Positions 52,607-62,607 are shown, counted from the first letter of the stretch. The stretch: 64,000 bases of DNA from Saccharomonospora cyanea NA-134 (GCF_000244975.1 NZ_CM001440.1:310001-374000), one strand, 5' to 3'. Notes: generated from the letters alone by a model not told the origin. Translations and numbers: made by a program.

Positions 52607-53667
52607 ACGACGAGTGGGTGCGGGAAGCCGTCCGCATCATCGAGGCCGACGCCAACCGCAGCGCGGACACCCACCTGCACGTCTTCCCCCTGCCCGCTGA
52701 GTGGGGGATCGACCTGTACCTCAAGGACGAGTCCGTCCACCCCACCGGCTCGCTCAAACACCGGCTGGCGCGGTCACTGCTGCTCTACGGCCTGGTGAAC
52801 GGCCAGATCGGTCCCGACACGGTGCTGGTGGAGGCGTCGAGTGGATCGACGGCGGTGTCGGAGGCGTACTTCGCGCGGATGCTCGGGCTGGAGTTCGTCA
52901 CCGTGGTGCCGCGGAGGACGAGCCAGGAGAAGATCGACCTCATCGAGTTCTACGGCGGACGCTGTCACTTCGTCGACCGCCCGCCGGACATGTACACCGA
53001 GGCCGAGCGGCTCGCCGCCGAGTGCGGCGGCCACTACCTCGACCAGTTCACCTACGCCGAGCGGGCCACCGACTGGCGCGGCAACAACAACATCGCCGAA
53101 TCGGTGTTCACGCAGTTGCGTTCGGAGCGCCACCCGGTGCCCTCGTGGATCGTGGTCGGCGCCGGCACGGGCGGCACCAGCGCGACGTTCGGCCGGTACG
53201 TCCGCTACCGCAGGCACGCGACGAAGATCGCCGTGGTGGACCCCGAGAACTCCGCCTTCTACGGCGCGTGGCAGACCGGAGCGCGGGACTACCAGACGGG
53301 CATGCCGTCACGGATCGAGGGCATCGGACGGCCGAGGGTGGAGCCGTCGTTCCTCCCCGAGGTGATCGACGAGATGATCCAGGTTCCCGACGCCGGGTCG
53401 CTGGCGGCGATCCGCTTCCTGCGCCGCCACACCGGGCACTGGGCCGGCGGTTCGACGGGCACCAACCTCTACGGCGCCTTCACGCTCATCTCGCGGATGC
53501 TCGCCCGAGGGGAGCGCGGCAGCGTGGTGACGCTGCTCTGCGACGGCGGCGAGCGCTACGCCGGGACGTACTACGACGACACCTGGCTGGCCGAGCGCGG
53601 GCTGGACGTCGAGCCGCACCTCAAGGCGTGCGAGCGCTTCCTGGAGACCGGGATGTTCCCCGGCTGA
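52603..53667 (+). CDS. PLP-dependent cysteine synthase family protein (CysK2-like)
   Basis: The 354-residue fold-type II PLP enzyme has the Schiff-base Lys in [11 protein letters not shown] near residue 52, the substrate loop [15 protein letters not shown], and the phosphate-binding glycine loop [10 protein letters not shown]. The SGSTAVSE loop and long C terminus resemble M. tuberculosis CysK2, an S-sulfocysteine synthase, more than CysK1. The sulfur donor cannot be decided from sequence. It is convergent with menA. Confidence 0.85.
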   Translation: MNDEWVREAVRIIEADANRSADTHLHVFPLPAEWGIDLYLKDESVHPTGSLKHRLARSLLLYGLVNGQIGPDTVLVEASSGSTAVSEAYFARMLGLEFVTVVPRRTSQEKIDLIEFYGGRCHFVDRPPDMYTEAERLAAECGGHYLDQFTYAERATDWRGNNNIAESVFTQLRSERHPVPSWIVVGAGTGGTSATFGRYVRYRRHATKIAVVDPENSAFYGAWQTGARDYQTGMPSRIEGIGRPRVEPSFLPEVIDEMIQVPDAGSLAAIRFLRRHTGHWAGGSTGTNLYGAFTLISRMLARGERGSVVTLLCDGGERYAGTYYDDTWLAERGLDVEPHLKACERFLETGMFPG

Positions 53668-53676
53668 CGTCCTCGC

Positions 53677-54561
53677 TCAGCCCGCGAGTGCGAGTGCCGT
53701 GCCCGTGAGCACCGCCCACGCGAGCATGGCGAAACCCGTGTCGCGCAGCACCGGGATGAGCGCCAGACCTCCCTGACCGCTCGTGATCGTGCGCACCGGG
53801 TTCACGAGAAGCGCCGCCGTCAACAGACCCACGAGCGTCGCGGGATGGGCGAAGCCCAGCGCGACGGTGACGAGGAACGGCACGGCCACGAGCCCGACGT
53901 AGAACCGGCGGGTGCCCGCGTCACCGAGCCGCACGGCGAGCGTGATCTTGCCCGCGACGCGGTCGGTGGGGATGTCCCGCAGGTTGTTGGCCACGAGCAC
54001 CGCCATCGACAGGCACCCGACGGCCACCGCGCAGCCGAGAGCCTCCCAGCTCACCCGGCCCGCCTGCACGTAGACGGTGCCGAGCACGGCGGCGAGTCCG
54101 AAGAAGACGAACACCGCGACCTCGCCGAACCCGGCGTAGCCGTACGGGCGGGAACCCCCGGTGTAGAACCACGCTCCGGCGATGCATGCCGCCCCCACCA
54201 GCAGCAGCCACCACTCGCCCGTCACCAGCACGAGCACGAGTCCGAGCAGTCCCGCCACCGCGAACGACGTCAGCGCCGCGGCCAGCACGGCCCTCGGTGG
54301 CGCGGCTCCCGAACCCACCAGCCGCAGCGGACCCACGCGCTCGGCGTCGGTGCCCTTGACGCCGTCGGAGTAGTCGTTGGCGAAGTTCACGCCGACGATC
54401 AGGGCCAGCGCGACCAGCAGAGCGAGCAGCGAGCGCCACCACGACAGCGCGTCGAGCTGAGCCGCCGCTCCCACGCCCACCAGCACGGGGGCGACGGCGT
54501 TGGGCAGCGTGCGCGGCCGCGCGCCCTCGATCCACTCAGCGACGGTTGCCATGCGGATCAT
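53677..54561 (-). CDS. menA: 1,4-dihydroxy-2-naphthoate polyprenyltransferase
   Basis: The 294-residue UbiA-family membrane enzyme has about eight helices. It joins a polyprenyl chain to DHNA to give demethylmenaquinone. The first Asp motif is in [22 protein letters not shown]-like sequence near residue 60 (N-D-x-x-D), and the second in [22 protein letters not shown]. The ATG overlaps the menE stop (ATGA). Confidence 0.94.
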   Translation of the reverse strand: MIRMATVAEWIEGARPRTLPNAVAPVLVGVGAAAQLDALSWWRSLLALLVALALIVGVNFANDYSDGVKGTDAERVGPLRLVGSGAAPPRAVLAAALTSFAVAGLLGLVLVLVTGEWWLLLVGAACIAGAWFYTGGSRPYGYAGFGEVAVFVFFGLAAVLGTVYVQAGRVSWEALGCAVAVGCLSMAVLVANNLRDIPTDRVAGKITLAVRLGDAGTRRFYVGLVAVPFLVTVALGFAHPATLVGLLTAALLVNPVRTITSGQGGLALIPVLRDTGFAMLAWAVLTGTALALAG

Positions 54562-55736
54562 TGTTGGGCATCGGCGACCGAGCGATCGAGGTGGCCGAGC
54601 AGAAGGCGGCGCACGGCACCCTGGTCGACCTTCCCCGGCCCGATCAACGGCAACTCGTCGACCACCCGCACCTGCTTGGGCGCGGCGGCGTCACCGAGGT
54701 CGGCCCTCACCGTGTCGCGGAGCCGCTCGACGGGAACGTCCTCGGTGGTCACGACGACGGCCGCCACCCGCTGCCCCCACTCCGGGTCGGGCAGCCCGAC
54801 GACGCACGCGGCGCGCACGCCGGGACAGGCGGTGAGCGCGTCCTCCACCTGCCGGGCGGGCACCTTCACCCCGCCCGTGTTGATCATGTCGTCGACGCGG
54901 CCGAGCACCTGGAGCCTGCCGTCGTCGGTGAGACTGCCGACGTCGCTCGTGCGGAACCAGCCGCCTGCGAACGACGCCGCCGTGAGCTCGGGGTCGAGCC
55001 GGTAACCGTGGGCGAGCACGGCACCGGAGATCTCGACGCGGTCGTCCTCACCGAGCCGGACCCGCACGCCGTCGAGCGGCACCCCGTCGTAGACGCACCC
55101 GCTCGCGGTCTCGCTCATCCCGTACGACGGCACCACGGAGAGCCCGGCGCGCTCGGCCCTGCTCCGAAGGTCGTCCGGGTACGCGGCCCCGCCGAGCACG
55201 ATCGCGTCGAACGAGGCCGCCAGGGTCACCGCCGCGCCGCCCGCGTCGAGCAGCCGGGCGAGCTGGGTCGGCACCAGCGCGGTGTAGTGCGGCCCCGGCG
55301 AGGCCAGGACCTCGCGGGCGGCATCGGTGAACGCCTCCGGCCGGAAGCCACGGGACGAGTCCATGACCACGGGGGTGGTGCCCGCGAGGTGCGAGCGCAC
55401 GAGCACCTGGAGCCCGCCGACGTAGCCGGGCGGGGTGGCGAGCAGCCACCTGCCGGGGCCGCCGAGTCGCGCGTGGGTGGCGCGGGCGGAGGCGAGCAGC
55501 GCCCGCGCCGACAGCAACGTGCCCTTCGGCCGTCCCGTCGAGCCGGAGGTGGTGATGATCACAGCGGTGTCGGGTTCCACCGGTTCGTCGGGCCGCATGG
55601 CGTCGCGGACGGCGTCGGCGACGGGGTTGCGGGGATCGAGGGGCAGCACGGTGGGCCCACCGTCGAGCGCGTCGAGCACGGCGTGGGTGAGTTCGGCCAC
55701 CGACTCGGAACGCCCGTCCGACCAGATCACGCGCAT
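54558..55736 (-). CDS. menE: o-succinylbenzoate--CoA ligase
   Basis: The 392-residue ANL enzyme is compact, as actinobacterial MenE usually is. P-loop [17 protein letters not shown] is near residue 90, [12 protein letters not shown] near 225, [30 protein letters not shown] near 285 and the catalytic Lys is in LIGPGKVDQ. It makes OSB-CoA for MenB. It is coupled to menA, so menE-menA form a minus-strand operon. Confidence 0.92.
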   Translation of the reverse strand: MRVIWSDGRSESVAELTHAVLDALDGGPTVLPLDPRNPVADAVRDAMRPDEPVEPDTAVIITTSGSTGRPKGTLLSARALLASARATHARLGGPGRWLLATPPGYVGGLQVLVRSHLAGTTPVVMDSSRGFRPEAFTDAAREVLASPGPHYTALVPTQLARLLDAGGAAVTLAASFDAIVLGGAAYPDDLRSRAERAGLSVVPSYGMSETASGCVYDGVPLDGVRVRLGEDDRVEISGAVLAHGYRLDPELTAASFAGGWFRTSDVGSLTDDGRLQVLGRVDDMINTGGVKVPARQVEDALTACPGVRAACVVGLPDPEWGQRVAAVVVTTEDVPVERLRDTVRADLGDAAAPKQVRVVDELPLIGPGKVDQGAVRRLLLGHLDRSVADAQQ

Positions 55737-55754
55737 GCTTCACGGTCCCTTCAC

Positions 55755-55898
55755 ATGGCAGGTTTTCCCGGACTACTCACCTACGGCGCGCTCACCGCGG
55801 TGTTCTTCTTCATCCTCTACTTCGTGGTGAGGGCCGCCGTTCGCGACGGCATCCGGGAGGCCCGTCAGGCCCCGGGCGGGCCCAAGCAGGGGGCCTGA
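55755..55898 (+). CDS. Short single-pass membrane protein
   Basis: The 47-residue product has a hydrophobic segment (residues 6-28, with FFFILYF), followed by RAAVRDGIREARQAPGG, a tail type often seen in tiny actinobacterial proteins. It starts only 18 bp from the divergent menE start. No ribosome binding site is obvious, so the call is tentative. Confidence 0.5.
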   Translation: MAGFPGLLTYGALTAVFFFILYFVVRAAVRDGIREARQAPGGPKQGA

Positions 55899-55902
55899 CG
55901 GC

Positions 55903-55931
55903 GCGGACACGCGTGCACAGCATGCGGACAC
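55903..55931. repeat. GCGGACAC intergenic repeat, copy D
   Basis: Two GCGGACAC cores, at 55903-55910 and 55924-55931, enclose a type 1 spacer GCGTGCACAGCAT, period 21 bp. Spacer 2 is absent. It lies between the short membrane gene and menB, which are convergent. Confidence 0.75.
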
Positions 55932-55959
55932 GGTGCCCGTAGGTCGGTATGTCAGCCGG

Positions 55960-56883
55960 TCAGTAGTAGTACGGGTAGTCCGACCAGTCCGGGTCGCGCT
56001 TCTCCAGGAAGGCGTCGCGGCCCTCCACGGCCTCGTCCTGCATGTAGGCCAGCCTGGTGGTCTCACCCGCGAACACCTGCTGGCCCACCAGGCCGTCGTC
56101 GACGAGGTTGAACGCGTACTTGAGCATCCGCTGCGCCGTGGGCGACTTGCCGAGCACGTCCCACGCCCACTCCAACGCCTCGGCCTCCAGCCGCTCGTGC
56201 GGCACGGCCCTGTTCACGGCGCCCATCGCGTGAGCCTCCTCGGCCGTGTAGGGCCGCCCGAGGAAGAAGATCTCGCGCGCGAACTTCTGACCGACCTGCC
56301 GTGCCAGGTAGGCCGAGCCGAACCCGCCGTCGAAGGAACCCACGTCGGCGTCGGTCTGCTTGAACCGTGCGTGCTCCGCCGAGGCGAGCGTGAGATCGCA
56401 CACGACGTGCAGCGAGTGACCGCCACCCGCGGCCCAGCCCGGCACGACTGCGATCACGACCTTCGGCATGAACCTGATCAGGCGTTGCACCTCCAGGATG
56501 TGCAGCCTGCCCGCCCTGGCGGGGTCGATGGTGTCCGACGTCTCGCCGCTGGCGTACCGGTAGCCGGACCGGCCGCGAATACGCTGGTCACCACCGGAGC
56601 AGAACGCCCAACCGCCGTCCTTGGGAGAGGGTCCGTTGCCGGTGAGCAGGACGCATCCGACGTCGGAGCTCATCCGAGCGTGGTCGAGGGCGCGGTACAA
56701 CTCGTCCACGGTGTGCGGGCGGAAGGCGTTGCGCACTTCCGGCCGGTCGAACGCCACACGCACGACGCGCTTGCCGGACCGGGTTCTCCTCGAACGGTGG
56801 TATGTGATGTCGGTGAAGTCGAAGCCTGCGACCTCGTCCCACTCGGCGGGGTCGAACAGCTCCGAAACCTGGGTTTGGCGCAC
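55960..56883 (-). CDS. menB: 1,4-dihydroxy-2-naphthoyl-CoA synthase
   Basis: The 307-residue crotonase-fold enzyme cyclises OSB-CoA to DHNA-CoA. It has ITYHRSRRTRSGKRVVRVAFDRPEVRNAFRPHT-type N-terminal region, SGGDQRIRG, the oxyanion loop GWAAGGGHSLHVVCDLTLAS, and the C-terminal EKRDPDWSDYPYYY. GTG 56883 was chosen over the frame start at 56937 because a TATTCT -10 lies 7 nt away. Confidence 0.95.
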   Translation of the reverse strand: MRQTQVSELFDPAEWDEVAGFDFTDITYHRSRRTRSGKRVVRVAFDRPEVRNAFRPHTVDELYRALDHARMSSDVGCVLLTGNGPSPKDGGWAFCSGGDQRIRGRSGYRYASGETSDTIDPARAGRLHILEVQRLIRFMPKVVIAVVPGWAAGGGHSLHVVCDLTLASAEHARFKQTDADVGSFDGGFGSAYLARQVGQKFAREIFFLGRPYTAEEAHAMGAVNRAVPHERLEAEALEWAWDVLGKSPTAQRMLKYAFNLVDDGLVGQQVFAGETTRLAYMQDEAVEGRDAFLEKRDPDWSDYPYYY

Positions 56884-56890
56884 GCCTGGG

Positions 56891-56896
56891 AGAATA
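56891..56896 (-). promoter_or_regulatory. -10 hexamer TATTCT, leaderless promoter of menB
   Basis: On the minus strand, TATTCT is followed by 7 nt and the GTG at 56883. Confidence 0.55.
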
Positions 56897-56985
56897 GGCC
56901 GTGTGCTTCCCCCGATCGACGCCCCGGCGAGCCGCATCCGCCGTCAGCGGTCACGGCGAGGTAGCGAGGCGGAGGGGGCCGACCG

Positions 56986-58668
56986 GTGAATCCCTCCACA
57001 GCGCAGGCCCGCGTTCTCGTGGACGAGCTCGTGCGCAACACGGTCTCGCACGTGGTGCTCAGTCCCGGCTCTCGTAACGCACCGCTGTCGTTCGCCCTTC
57101 ACGACGCCGCGGCCCAGGGCAGGCTCACGCTGCACGTGCGCATCGACGAGCGCAGCGCGGCGTTCCTCGCGCTCGGCATCGCCGCGCGCACCGGCAGGCC
57201 GGTCGCGGTGGTGTGCACGTCGGGTACGGCCGCCGCGAACTTCCACCCAGCGGTGCTGGAGGCCGACCGGGCCGGGGTGCCGTTGATCGTGCTGACGGCC
57301 GACCGGCCGCCCGAGCTGCGGGCCTCGGGGGCGAACCAGGTGATCGACCAGCGCGGCCTGTACGGGGACGCGGTGCGCTACTTCGACGAGTTGGCCGTGG
57401 CCGAGCGCAGGCCGGGCCAGAACGCGTACTGGCGCAGCCAGGTCTGCCGGGCGTGGAACGCGGCGTACGGCGAGTGGCGCTGCGGTCCCGTGCACCTCAA
57501 CGTTCCGTTCCGCGAACCGCTCGTGCCCGACACCTCGAACGGTTCGGACGCCGACTGGCCCGAGTCGCTCGACGGCAGGCCCCAGGGAGCTCGTTGGACG
57601 GAGCTGCCCGACTTCGGCGCGTTGCCGTCGTTCGTGGTGCCCTCCGCGCGGCACGGCCTGGTGATCGCGTGTGACGCGGGAGTGCGGGCGGCGGGTGAGT
57701 GGGCCGAGCTGCACGGCTGGCCGGTGATCGCGGAGACCGGCGGTCTTGGTCTCGGCGGCACGACGGCGATCTCGGCCGGGGTGTGGTTGCTCGGGCTGGA
57801 GGAGTTCCTCGCCGAGCACAAGCCGGAGCAGGTGCTGTGCATCGGCAGGCCCACCGTGTTCCGACAGGTGCAGCGGGTGCTGTCCGATCCCGACGTCGAG
57901 GTGCTGCTCGTGCGGCCAGACTCCGACTGGCCCGCTCCTGCGCACAACGTGCGGCAGGTGGGGCAGTGGTTCGACGAGCCGGCCAAACCCGCCGATCCGG
58001 ACTGGCTGTTGCGGTGGCGCCGGGCCGACGCGGCGGCCGCGTCGGCGGTGCGGCAGACGTTGGCGGCGCGACCGTGGCCGAGCGGGTTGAGCGTGGCGCA
58101 CGAGTTGGTGGAGACACTGCCGGAGGACTCACTTCTGGTGGTGGGCTCGTCCAACCCGGCGCGCGACGTCGCTCTGGTCGGTGGGTGCAGGCCGGACGTG
58201 CTGGTGCATCGCAACCGCGGGGTCGCGGGCATCGACGGCACGGTCTCCACGGCGATGGGCGCGGCACTGGCGCACCCGGGTCCGTCGTACGCGTTCGTGG
58301 GGGACCTGACGTTCCTGCACGACATCAACGGCCTGCTCACGGGCCCGGCGGAGCTGCGGCCCGACCTCACGATCGTGGTGCTCAACGACGACGGCGGAGG
58401 CATCTTCTCGCTGCTGGAGCAGGGCGAGGAGCAGCACCGCGGCAGCTTCGAACGGGTCTTCGGCACGCCGCACGGCTCCGAGCTGTCGGCGCTGTGCGCG
58501 GGATACGGGGTGTCACACACGCTGGCCGAATCGCGCACGGCGCTGCGGGAGGCGCTCCGGCCCGCGCCAGGGTTGCGGGTGGTGGAGGTGCGGGTCGACC
58601 GCTCGCGCCACCGTGACCTGCACGCGTCGCTGCGGGCGGCGGTGGCCAGGGCCGTCGCCACCCGATAG
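56986..58668 (+). CDS. menD: 2-succinyl-5-enolpyruvyl-6-hydroxy-3-cyclohexene-1-carboxylate synthase
   Basis: The 560-residue ThDP enzyme adds the succinyl semialdehyde unit from 2-oxoglutarate to isochorismate. It has VLSPGSRNAPLSFALHD near residue 25, VVCTSGTAAANFHPAVLEA, and the ThDP-Mg motif GDLTFLHDINGLL followed by NDDGGGIFSLLEQG. The GTG start has GGAGGGGG upstream. It is the only men gene on the plus strand before the methyltransferase; no menC is nearby. Confidence 0.95.
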   Translation: MNPSTAQARVLVDELVRNTVSHVVLSPGSRNAPLSFALHDAAAQGRLTLHVRIDERSAAFLALGIAARTGRPVAVVCTSGTAAANFHPAVLEADRAGVPLIVLTADRPPELRASGANQVIDQRGLYGDAVRYFDELAVAERRPGQNAYWRSQVCRAWNAAYGEWRCGPVHLNVPFREPLVPDTSNGSDADWPESLDGRPQGARWTELPDFGALPSFVVPSARHGLVIACDAGVRAAGEWAELHGWPVIAETGGLGLGGTTAISAGVWLLGLEEFLAEHKPEQVLCIGRPTVFRQVQRVLSDPDVEVLLVRPDSDWPAPAHNVRQVGQWFDEPAKPADPDWLLRWRRADAAAASAVRQTLAARPWPSGLSVAHELVETLPEDSLLVVGSSNPARDVALVGGCRPDVLVHRNRGVAGIDGTVSTAMGAALAHPGPSYAFVGDLTFLHDINGLLTGPAELRPDLTIVVLNDDGGGIFSLLEQGEEQHRGSFERVFGTPHGSELSALCAGYGVSHTLAESRTALREALRPAPGLRVVEVRVDRSRHRDLHASLRAAVARAVATR

Positions 58669-58731
58669 GGACGCGATCAGCCCACTTTCGCCCGTGTTCG
58701 ACCGGTGTCGAGGGCGCTACCGTTCGTGAGC

Positions 58732-60231
58732 ATGCGTATGCGAACACGTGTCTACTCCGGCGGCGTCGCGGCGTGCCTGGTCACGGTGCTGACCGCCACC
58801 ACGGCGAGTGCCGTGCCCGCACCGGGAGCTCCCGGGGTCGGCGACCCGTACTACCCCGGTGACGGCAACGGTGGCTACGACGTCACGCACTACGACGTCC
58901 GGCTGACCTACCAGCCGGAAACCGACCGGTTGTCCGGCACCACGACGATCCTGGCGACGCCCACCACGGAGCTGTCGAGCTTCAACCTCGACTTCGCGTT
59001 GAGGATCCAGTCGGTCCGCGTGAACAACAGTCCGGCCCGAGTGGAGCGGGACGCCACCGACCCGACCGAGGTGGTGGTCACCCCGAAGCGCTCCCTGCGG
59101 GCCGGAGACCCCGTGACGGTGGTCGTCCGCTACGCCGACACGCCGTCGAAGGTGGCGGTGGACGGCTTCACCGCGTGGAAGCGCACCGACACCGGTGCCC
59201 TCGCCGTCGACCAGCCGCACATCGCCGAGTGGTGGTTCCCGTCGAACGACCACCCCACCGACAAGGCGACCTACGACGTGTCGGTGGAGGTGCCCGACGG
59301 CGTCGCCGCCCTGTCGAACGGCGTGCTCACCAGCCGCACCGAGCAGCGTCCCGGCTGGTCGCGCTGGAACTGGCGCAGCACCGAGCCGCAGGCCACCTAC
59401 CTGGCGTTCCTCGCTGTGGGCGACTACGACGTGCGGTACTCCACCGCGCCGAGCGGCCTTCCGGTGGTCAACGCCTACGACACGGCCCTGGGGGACATCC
59501 GGCCCGCCGCGGAGGCCAGCGTCGAGCGCACCCCCGAGGTGGTGGAGTTCCTTGAGGGGCTTTTCGGCCCGTATCCGTTCGAGGCGCAGGGCGGTGTCGT
59601 GACCCACGGCCTCGGTTTCGCGCTGGAGACCCAGACCCGGTCGGTGTACGACGCGGGGTTCTTCGCCCGAGGCTCGAACATGTCGGTGGTGGTGCACGAG
59701 AACGCCCACCAGTGGTTCGGGGATTCCGTGTCGCTGGGGAAGTGGAGCGACATCTGGCTCAACGAGGGCTTCGCCACCTACGCGGAGTTCCTGTGGTCGG
59801 AGCACGTGGGTGAGGGCACGGCCGCCGAACTCGCGCGGTACCTCTACGACTCGATTCCGGCCGACGACGAGTTCTGGCAGGTGCTGCCCGGTGATCCGGG
59901 TGCGGAGAACCAGTTCCACCCGGCCGTCTACGACCGGGGCGCTCTGGCGGTCCACGCCCTGCGCACGACGGTGGGTGACGAGGTGTTCTTCGAGCTGCTG
60001 CGCACGTGGCTCGACGAGCGGCGGGACGGCCACGGGACCATCGAGGAGTTCGTCGCGCTGGCCGAGGAGTTGTCGGGCACGCAGCTCGACGAGGTGTTCG
60101 AGGTGTGGCTGTTCACGAAGGGCAAGCCGGAGGTCGGGCCCGGTGGTGCCGAGGCGCGAGCGGCGGTGACCGAACCCGAGTCCTACCGCGAGATCGCCTT
60201 CACCCACCAGCAATTGGCGAAGCGCCAGTAA
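58732..60231 (+). CDS. Secreted M1-family metallopeptidase
   Basis: The 499-residue protein has a signal peptide (MRMRTRVYSGGVAACL to ATTASA, cleavage near residue 30) and the M1 zinc site HENAH at residues 322-326 with the third ligand E345 in WLNEGFATYAEF. In place of the exopeptidase motif GXMEN it has GFALETQ. The C-terminal helical domain of PepN-like aminopeptidases is missing, so it is a short extracellular form. A -10 like TACCGT lies 8 nt before the ATG. Confidence 0.9.
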   Translation: MRMRTRVYSGGVAACLVTVLTATTASAVPAPGAPGVGDPYYPGDGNGGYDVTHYDVRLTYQPETDRLSGTTTILATPTTELSSFNLDFALRIQSVRVNNSPARVERDATDPTEVVVTPKRSLRAGDPVTVVVRYADTPSKVAVDGFTAWKRTDTGALAVDQPHIAEWWFPSNDHPTDKATYDVSVEVPDGVAALSNGVLTSRTEQRPGWSRWNWRSTEPQATYLAFLAVGDYDVRYSTAPSGLPVVNAYDTALGDIRPAAEASVERTPEVVEFLEGLFGPYPFEAQGGVVTHGLGFALETQTRSVYDAGFFARGSNMSVVVHENAHQWFGDSVSLGKWSDIWLNEGFATYAEFLWSEHVGEGTAAELARYLYDSIPADDEFWQVLPGDPGAENQFHPAVYDRGALAVHALRTTVGDEVFFELLRTWLDERRDGHGTIEEFVALAEELSGTQLDEVFEVWLFTKGKPEVGPGGAEARAAVTEPESYREIAFTHQQLAKRQ

Positions 60232-60240
60232 GCGGGTCGA

Positions 60241-60246
60241 TATGCT
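60241..60246 (+). promoter_or_regulatory. -10 hexamer TATGCT, leaderless promoter
   Basis: TATGCT is 6 nt before the GTG at 60253. Confidence 0.5.
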
Positions 60247-60252
60247 CGCGAC

Positions 60253-60762
60253 GTGAGGACCGTCGGCCCCGAGCACACCCGGGAAGCGCAGGTGCCCGAG
60301 GCGCGGCGCGCACACGCGTTGCGCCTGGGCTCCTGGGGCGTGCTCGGCGCGGCGTTCGTGATCACTCTGCTCGGCGTGGTGCTCGTGATGGGTGCCTTCC
60401 GTAACGACCAGGTGATCGCCGAGAACCACGGCACGGCCACGGCCCTGGTCGAGCAGGTGCTGTTCGACCGCACCCTCATCCGGTACGAGACACCCGACGG
60501 CGTGTCGCACAGCCCCGAGAACGGCGTGCTCTACCCGGACGGACTGACCGCCGGACAGCTCGTCCGCATCGAGTACGACACCACCGATCCCGAACTCGCC
60601 AAGGTCGCCGAGCGCACGTGGCTGCTCACCCTGCTTCCCGTTTCGACGACACTGCTCGTCACGTGGCTCGTGGCCGGCCCGCTGGTGTGGTTCCTACGCT
60701 CCCGACTGCGCGCGCTGGCCGCGCCGGCCGGAGCGGCGGAACCTGCCGGGCCGACCGGTTGA
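60253..60762 (+). CDS. DUF3592 domain membrane protein
   Basis: The 169-residue protein has two membrane segments (about residues 28-50 and 123-148) that flank an extracytoplasmic beta-rich domain with ATALVEQVLFDRTLIRYETPDG and DGLTAGQLVRIEYDTTDPELAK, the DUF3592 pattern. It corresponds to Rv0556-type proteins next to menD. The function is unknown. Confidence 0.8.
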   Translation: MRTVGPEHTREAQVPEARRAHALRLGSWGVLGAAFVITLLGVVLVMGAFRNDQVIAENHGTATALVEQVLFDRTLIRYETPDGVSHSPENGVLYPDGLTAGQLVRIEYDTTDPELAKVAERTWLLTLLPVSTTLLVTWLVAGPLVWFLRSRLRALAAPAGAAEPAGPTG

Positions 60763-60776
60763 GCGGCTTGGAGCTC

Positions 60777-61658
60777 CTAGTCACGCAGCCACGACAGCAC
60801 CTCACCGACCACCCCGGGAGCGCAGAGCAGCAACGCGCCGTCCGGCAGCCCGATCGCGTCCTCGACGACGACGGCCGCCGCTTCGACGGCCAGTGCGAGT
60901 GCTCCCGCCACCTCCGCCTCGCGGTACCGGGGCAGGATCGCCGCCGCGGCCCGTCCCAGCGCCACCTGCGTCACCGACAGCGCCGCCGAACCGAGCACGC
61001 GTGCCGACGCCCGCGCGGCGCCGGCCCGATCGACGAACGTGGCCAGGCCCGGCCACGGGCACTCCGGGTCCGGTTCGACGCACACGATCGCGCCCTCGGT
61101 GTCGCGGCACCGGTGGGGGCGCACGGGGCCTTCCTGCGTGCGCACCCCGCGACCACGTGCCGCCGCGTACGTCGTGCCGCCACCAGGGGCGGTGACCACC
61201 CCGACCACCGGGCCGGACGGGTCCATCAGCGCCAGGCTGTAGGCGTACCAGGGCAGGCCCGCGACGTAGTTCGCCTCGCCGTCCAGGGGTGTCACCAGCC
61301 AGCGGTACGGCGTCGCGCCGGGGTCGTCGGGCCGCGAGTCCGGTCCCAGCACGGGGATACCGGGGAACTCGGCCGCGAGCACCCGCCGGGTGTGCCGGTC
61401 GAGTACGGCGTGCGTGTCGCGTACCCAGTCGAACGGCGAGTCGGTACCGCCGTCGAACGGCGAGTTGCTACCGCCGTCGAACGGCGAGTTGCTACCGCCG
61501 TCGAACGGCGAGTTGCTACCGCCGGGTCTCGTCGCCCTGCCCGCCGTGGCCGAGAGGACGTCGCCCGCCTCGTCGGCGAGGTGCGCGGCGACGTCCAGTG
61601 CGCGGGACACGAAACCGGGCTCGGTGGGCCACGCGGGTGCGGACGACAGAAGTGCCAT
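60777..61658 (-). CDS. Inositol monophosphatase-like protein with degenerate active site
   Basis: The 293-residue protein has the IMPase core fold markers, but key residues differ. The metal motif reads WLVTPLDGEANYVAGLP, so the first Asp of the DPxDGTxN motif is Thr. The GEE region reads LGPDSR, and the C-terminal WDxAAG is REAEVAG. Residues 46-76 contain four repeats of an 8-residue unit (three GGSNSPFD-like, one changed). Catalysis is doubtful; a binding or regulatory role is possible. Confidence 0.75.
   Translation of the reverse strand: MALLSSAPAWPTEPGFVSRALDVAAHLADEAGDVLSATAGRATRPGGSNSPFDGGSNSPFDGGSNSPFDGGTDSPFDWVRDTHAVLDRHTRRVLAAEFPGIPVLGPDSRPDDPGATPYRWLVTPLDGEANYVAGLPWYAYSLALMDPSGPVVGVVTAPGGGTTYAAARGRGVRTQEGPVRPHRCRDTEGAIVCVEPDPECPWPGLATFVDRAGAARASARVLGSAALSVTQVALGRAAAAILPRYREAEVAGALALAVEAAAVVVEDAIGLPDGALLLCAPGVVGEVLSWLRD
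61429..61524. repeat. Four 24-nt tandem repeats inside the IMPase-like gene
   Basis: The unit starts TCGAACGGCGAGT and is repeated four times in frame. Three copies are identical and the copy at 61429 has diverged. It encodes SNSPFDGG on the minus strand. Copy number may vary between strains. Confidence 0.85.
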
Positions 61659-61887
61659 GCCGGTTCAGTGTGGCCGGTGAGGGTGTCGGCGACGCGACAC
61701 CGAGGTGACGACCCGGCGCGACCTGCGTGAACCCTGACGTCACACGTCGCCCGATCGGGGCATCCGACTCGGTCGGCGAACGCGGACCGCGCCGGTGGGC
61801 GCCCGGCTCCGCGACGCCCGCGCTGGGCGGAGCGGGCTCGCGGAGGACGCCGGGGTCGCGGGCCACAGCCGGTCGAGGGGGCCCGAC

Positions 61888-61893
61888 TAGACT
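61888..61893 (+). promoter_or_regulatory. -10 hexamer TAGACT, leaderless promoter of menG
   Basis: TAGACT is 6 nt before the ATG at 61900. Confidence 0.6.
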
Positions 61894-61899
61894 CCCGAC

Positions 61900-62598
61900 A
61901 TGGCCCGAGCGAGCCTGGACAAGGACCCAGCCGATGTCGCGGCGATGTTCGACGACGTCGGAAAGCGTTACGACCGCACGAACTCCGTGATGACGTTCGG
62001 CTTCGACCGCCGGTGGCGCGTCATCACGGGCCGGGTGCTCGACGCCCGCCCCGGCGAGAAGGTGCTCGACCTCGCCGCGGGAACCGCCGTGTCCACCGAG
62101 GAGTACGCCAGGGGCGGGGCGTGGTGCGTCGCCGCGGACTTCTCGATCGGCATGCTGCAAGGTGGAAAGCACCGCCGGGTGCCGATGGTGGCCGCCGACG
62201 CGTTGCGGCTGCCGTTCGCCGACTCGTCCTTCGACGCGGTCACGATCTCCTTCGGTATCCGGAACTTCGTCGACACCAAGGCAGCGCTCACCGAGATCGC
62301 CCGGGTGGTCAAGCCCGGGGGCAGGCTGGTCGTGTGTGAGATGTCGACGCCGACGTTCGCTCCGATCCGGTTCGCCTACCACAAGCTGATGCTGCCCCTG
62401 CTGACCTGGGTCGGTCGGCGGGTGTCGTCGAACCCGGACGCGTACGCGTACCTGTTCGAATCCGCGCTGACCTGGCCCGACCAGCGGCGGCTCGCGGAGC
62501 TCATCGCCGATTCCGGCTGGCGTGGCGTCGAGTGGATGAACCTCACATTCGGCGTGGTGGCCATCCACCGTGCGTGGAAGAACCCGGACGACTCGTAG
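61900..62598 (+). CDS. menG: Demethylmenaquinone methyltransferase
   Basis: The 232-residue UbiE-family SAM methyltransferase makes menaquinone from the product of MenA. It has [22 protein letters not shown] at the N terminus (cut form), motif [18 protein letters not shown] near residue 55, [24 protein letters not shown], and a C-terminal [15 protein letters not shown]. It is also called ubiE or menH in other naming. Confidence 0.93.
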   Translation: MARASLDKDPADVAAMFDDVGKRYDRTNSVMTFGFDRRWRVITGRVLDARPGEKVLDLAAGTAVSTEEYARGGAWCVAADFSIGMLQGGKHRRVPMVAADALRLPFADSSFDAVTISFGIRNFVDTKAALTEIARVVKPGGRLVVCEMSTPTFAPIRFAYHKLMLPLLTWVGRRVSSNPDAYAYLFESALTWPDQRRLAELIADSGWRGVEWMNLTFGVVAIHRAWKNPDDS

Positions 62599-62601
62599 AC
62601 T
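62596..62601 (+). promoter_or_regulatory. -10 hexamer TAGACT overlapping the menG stop codon
   Basis: The TAG stop of menG is the first half of TAGACT, which lies 6 nt before the ATG at 62608. The downstream reductase may thus be expressed separately without a leader. Confidence 0.55.
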
Positions 62602-62607
62602 CGCCGC

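Noticed and set aside
61429-61524. 24-nt tandem repeats as a CRISPR array
   Set aside because: Units are directly adjacent with no spacers, keep the reading frame and encode a peptide repeat; no cas genes are present.
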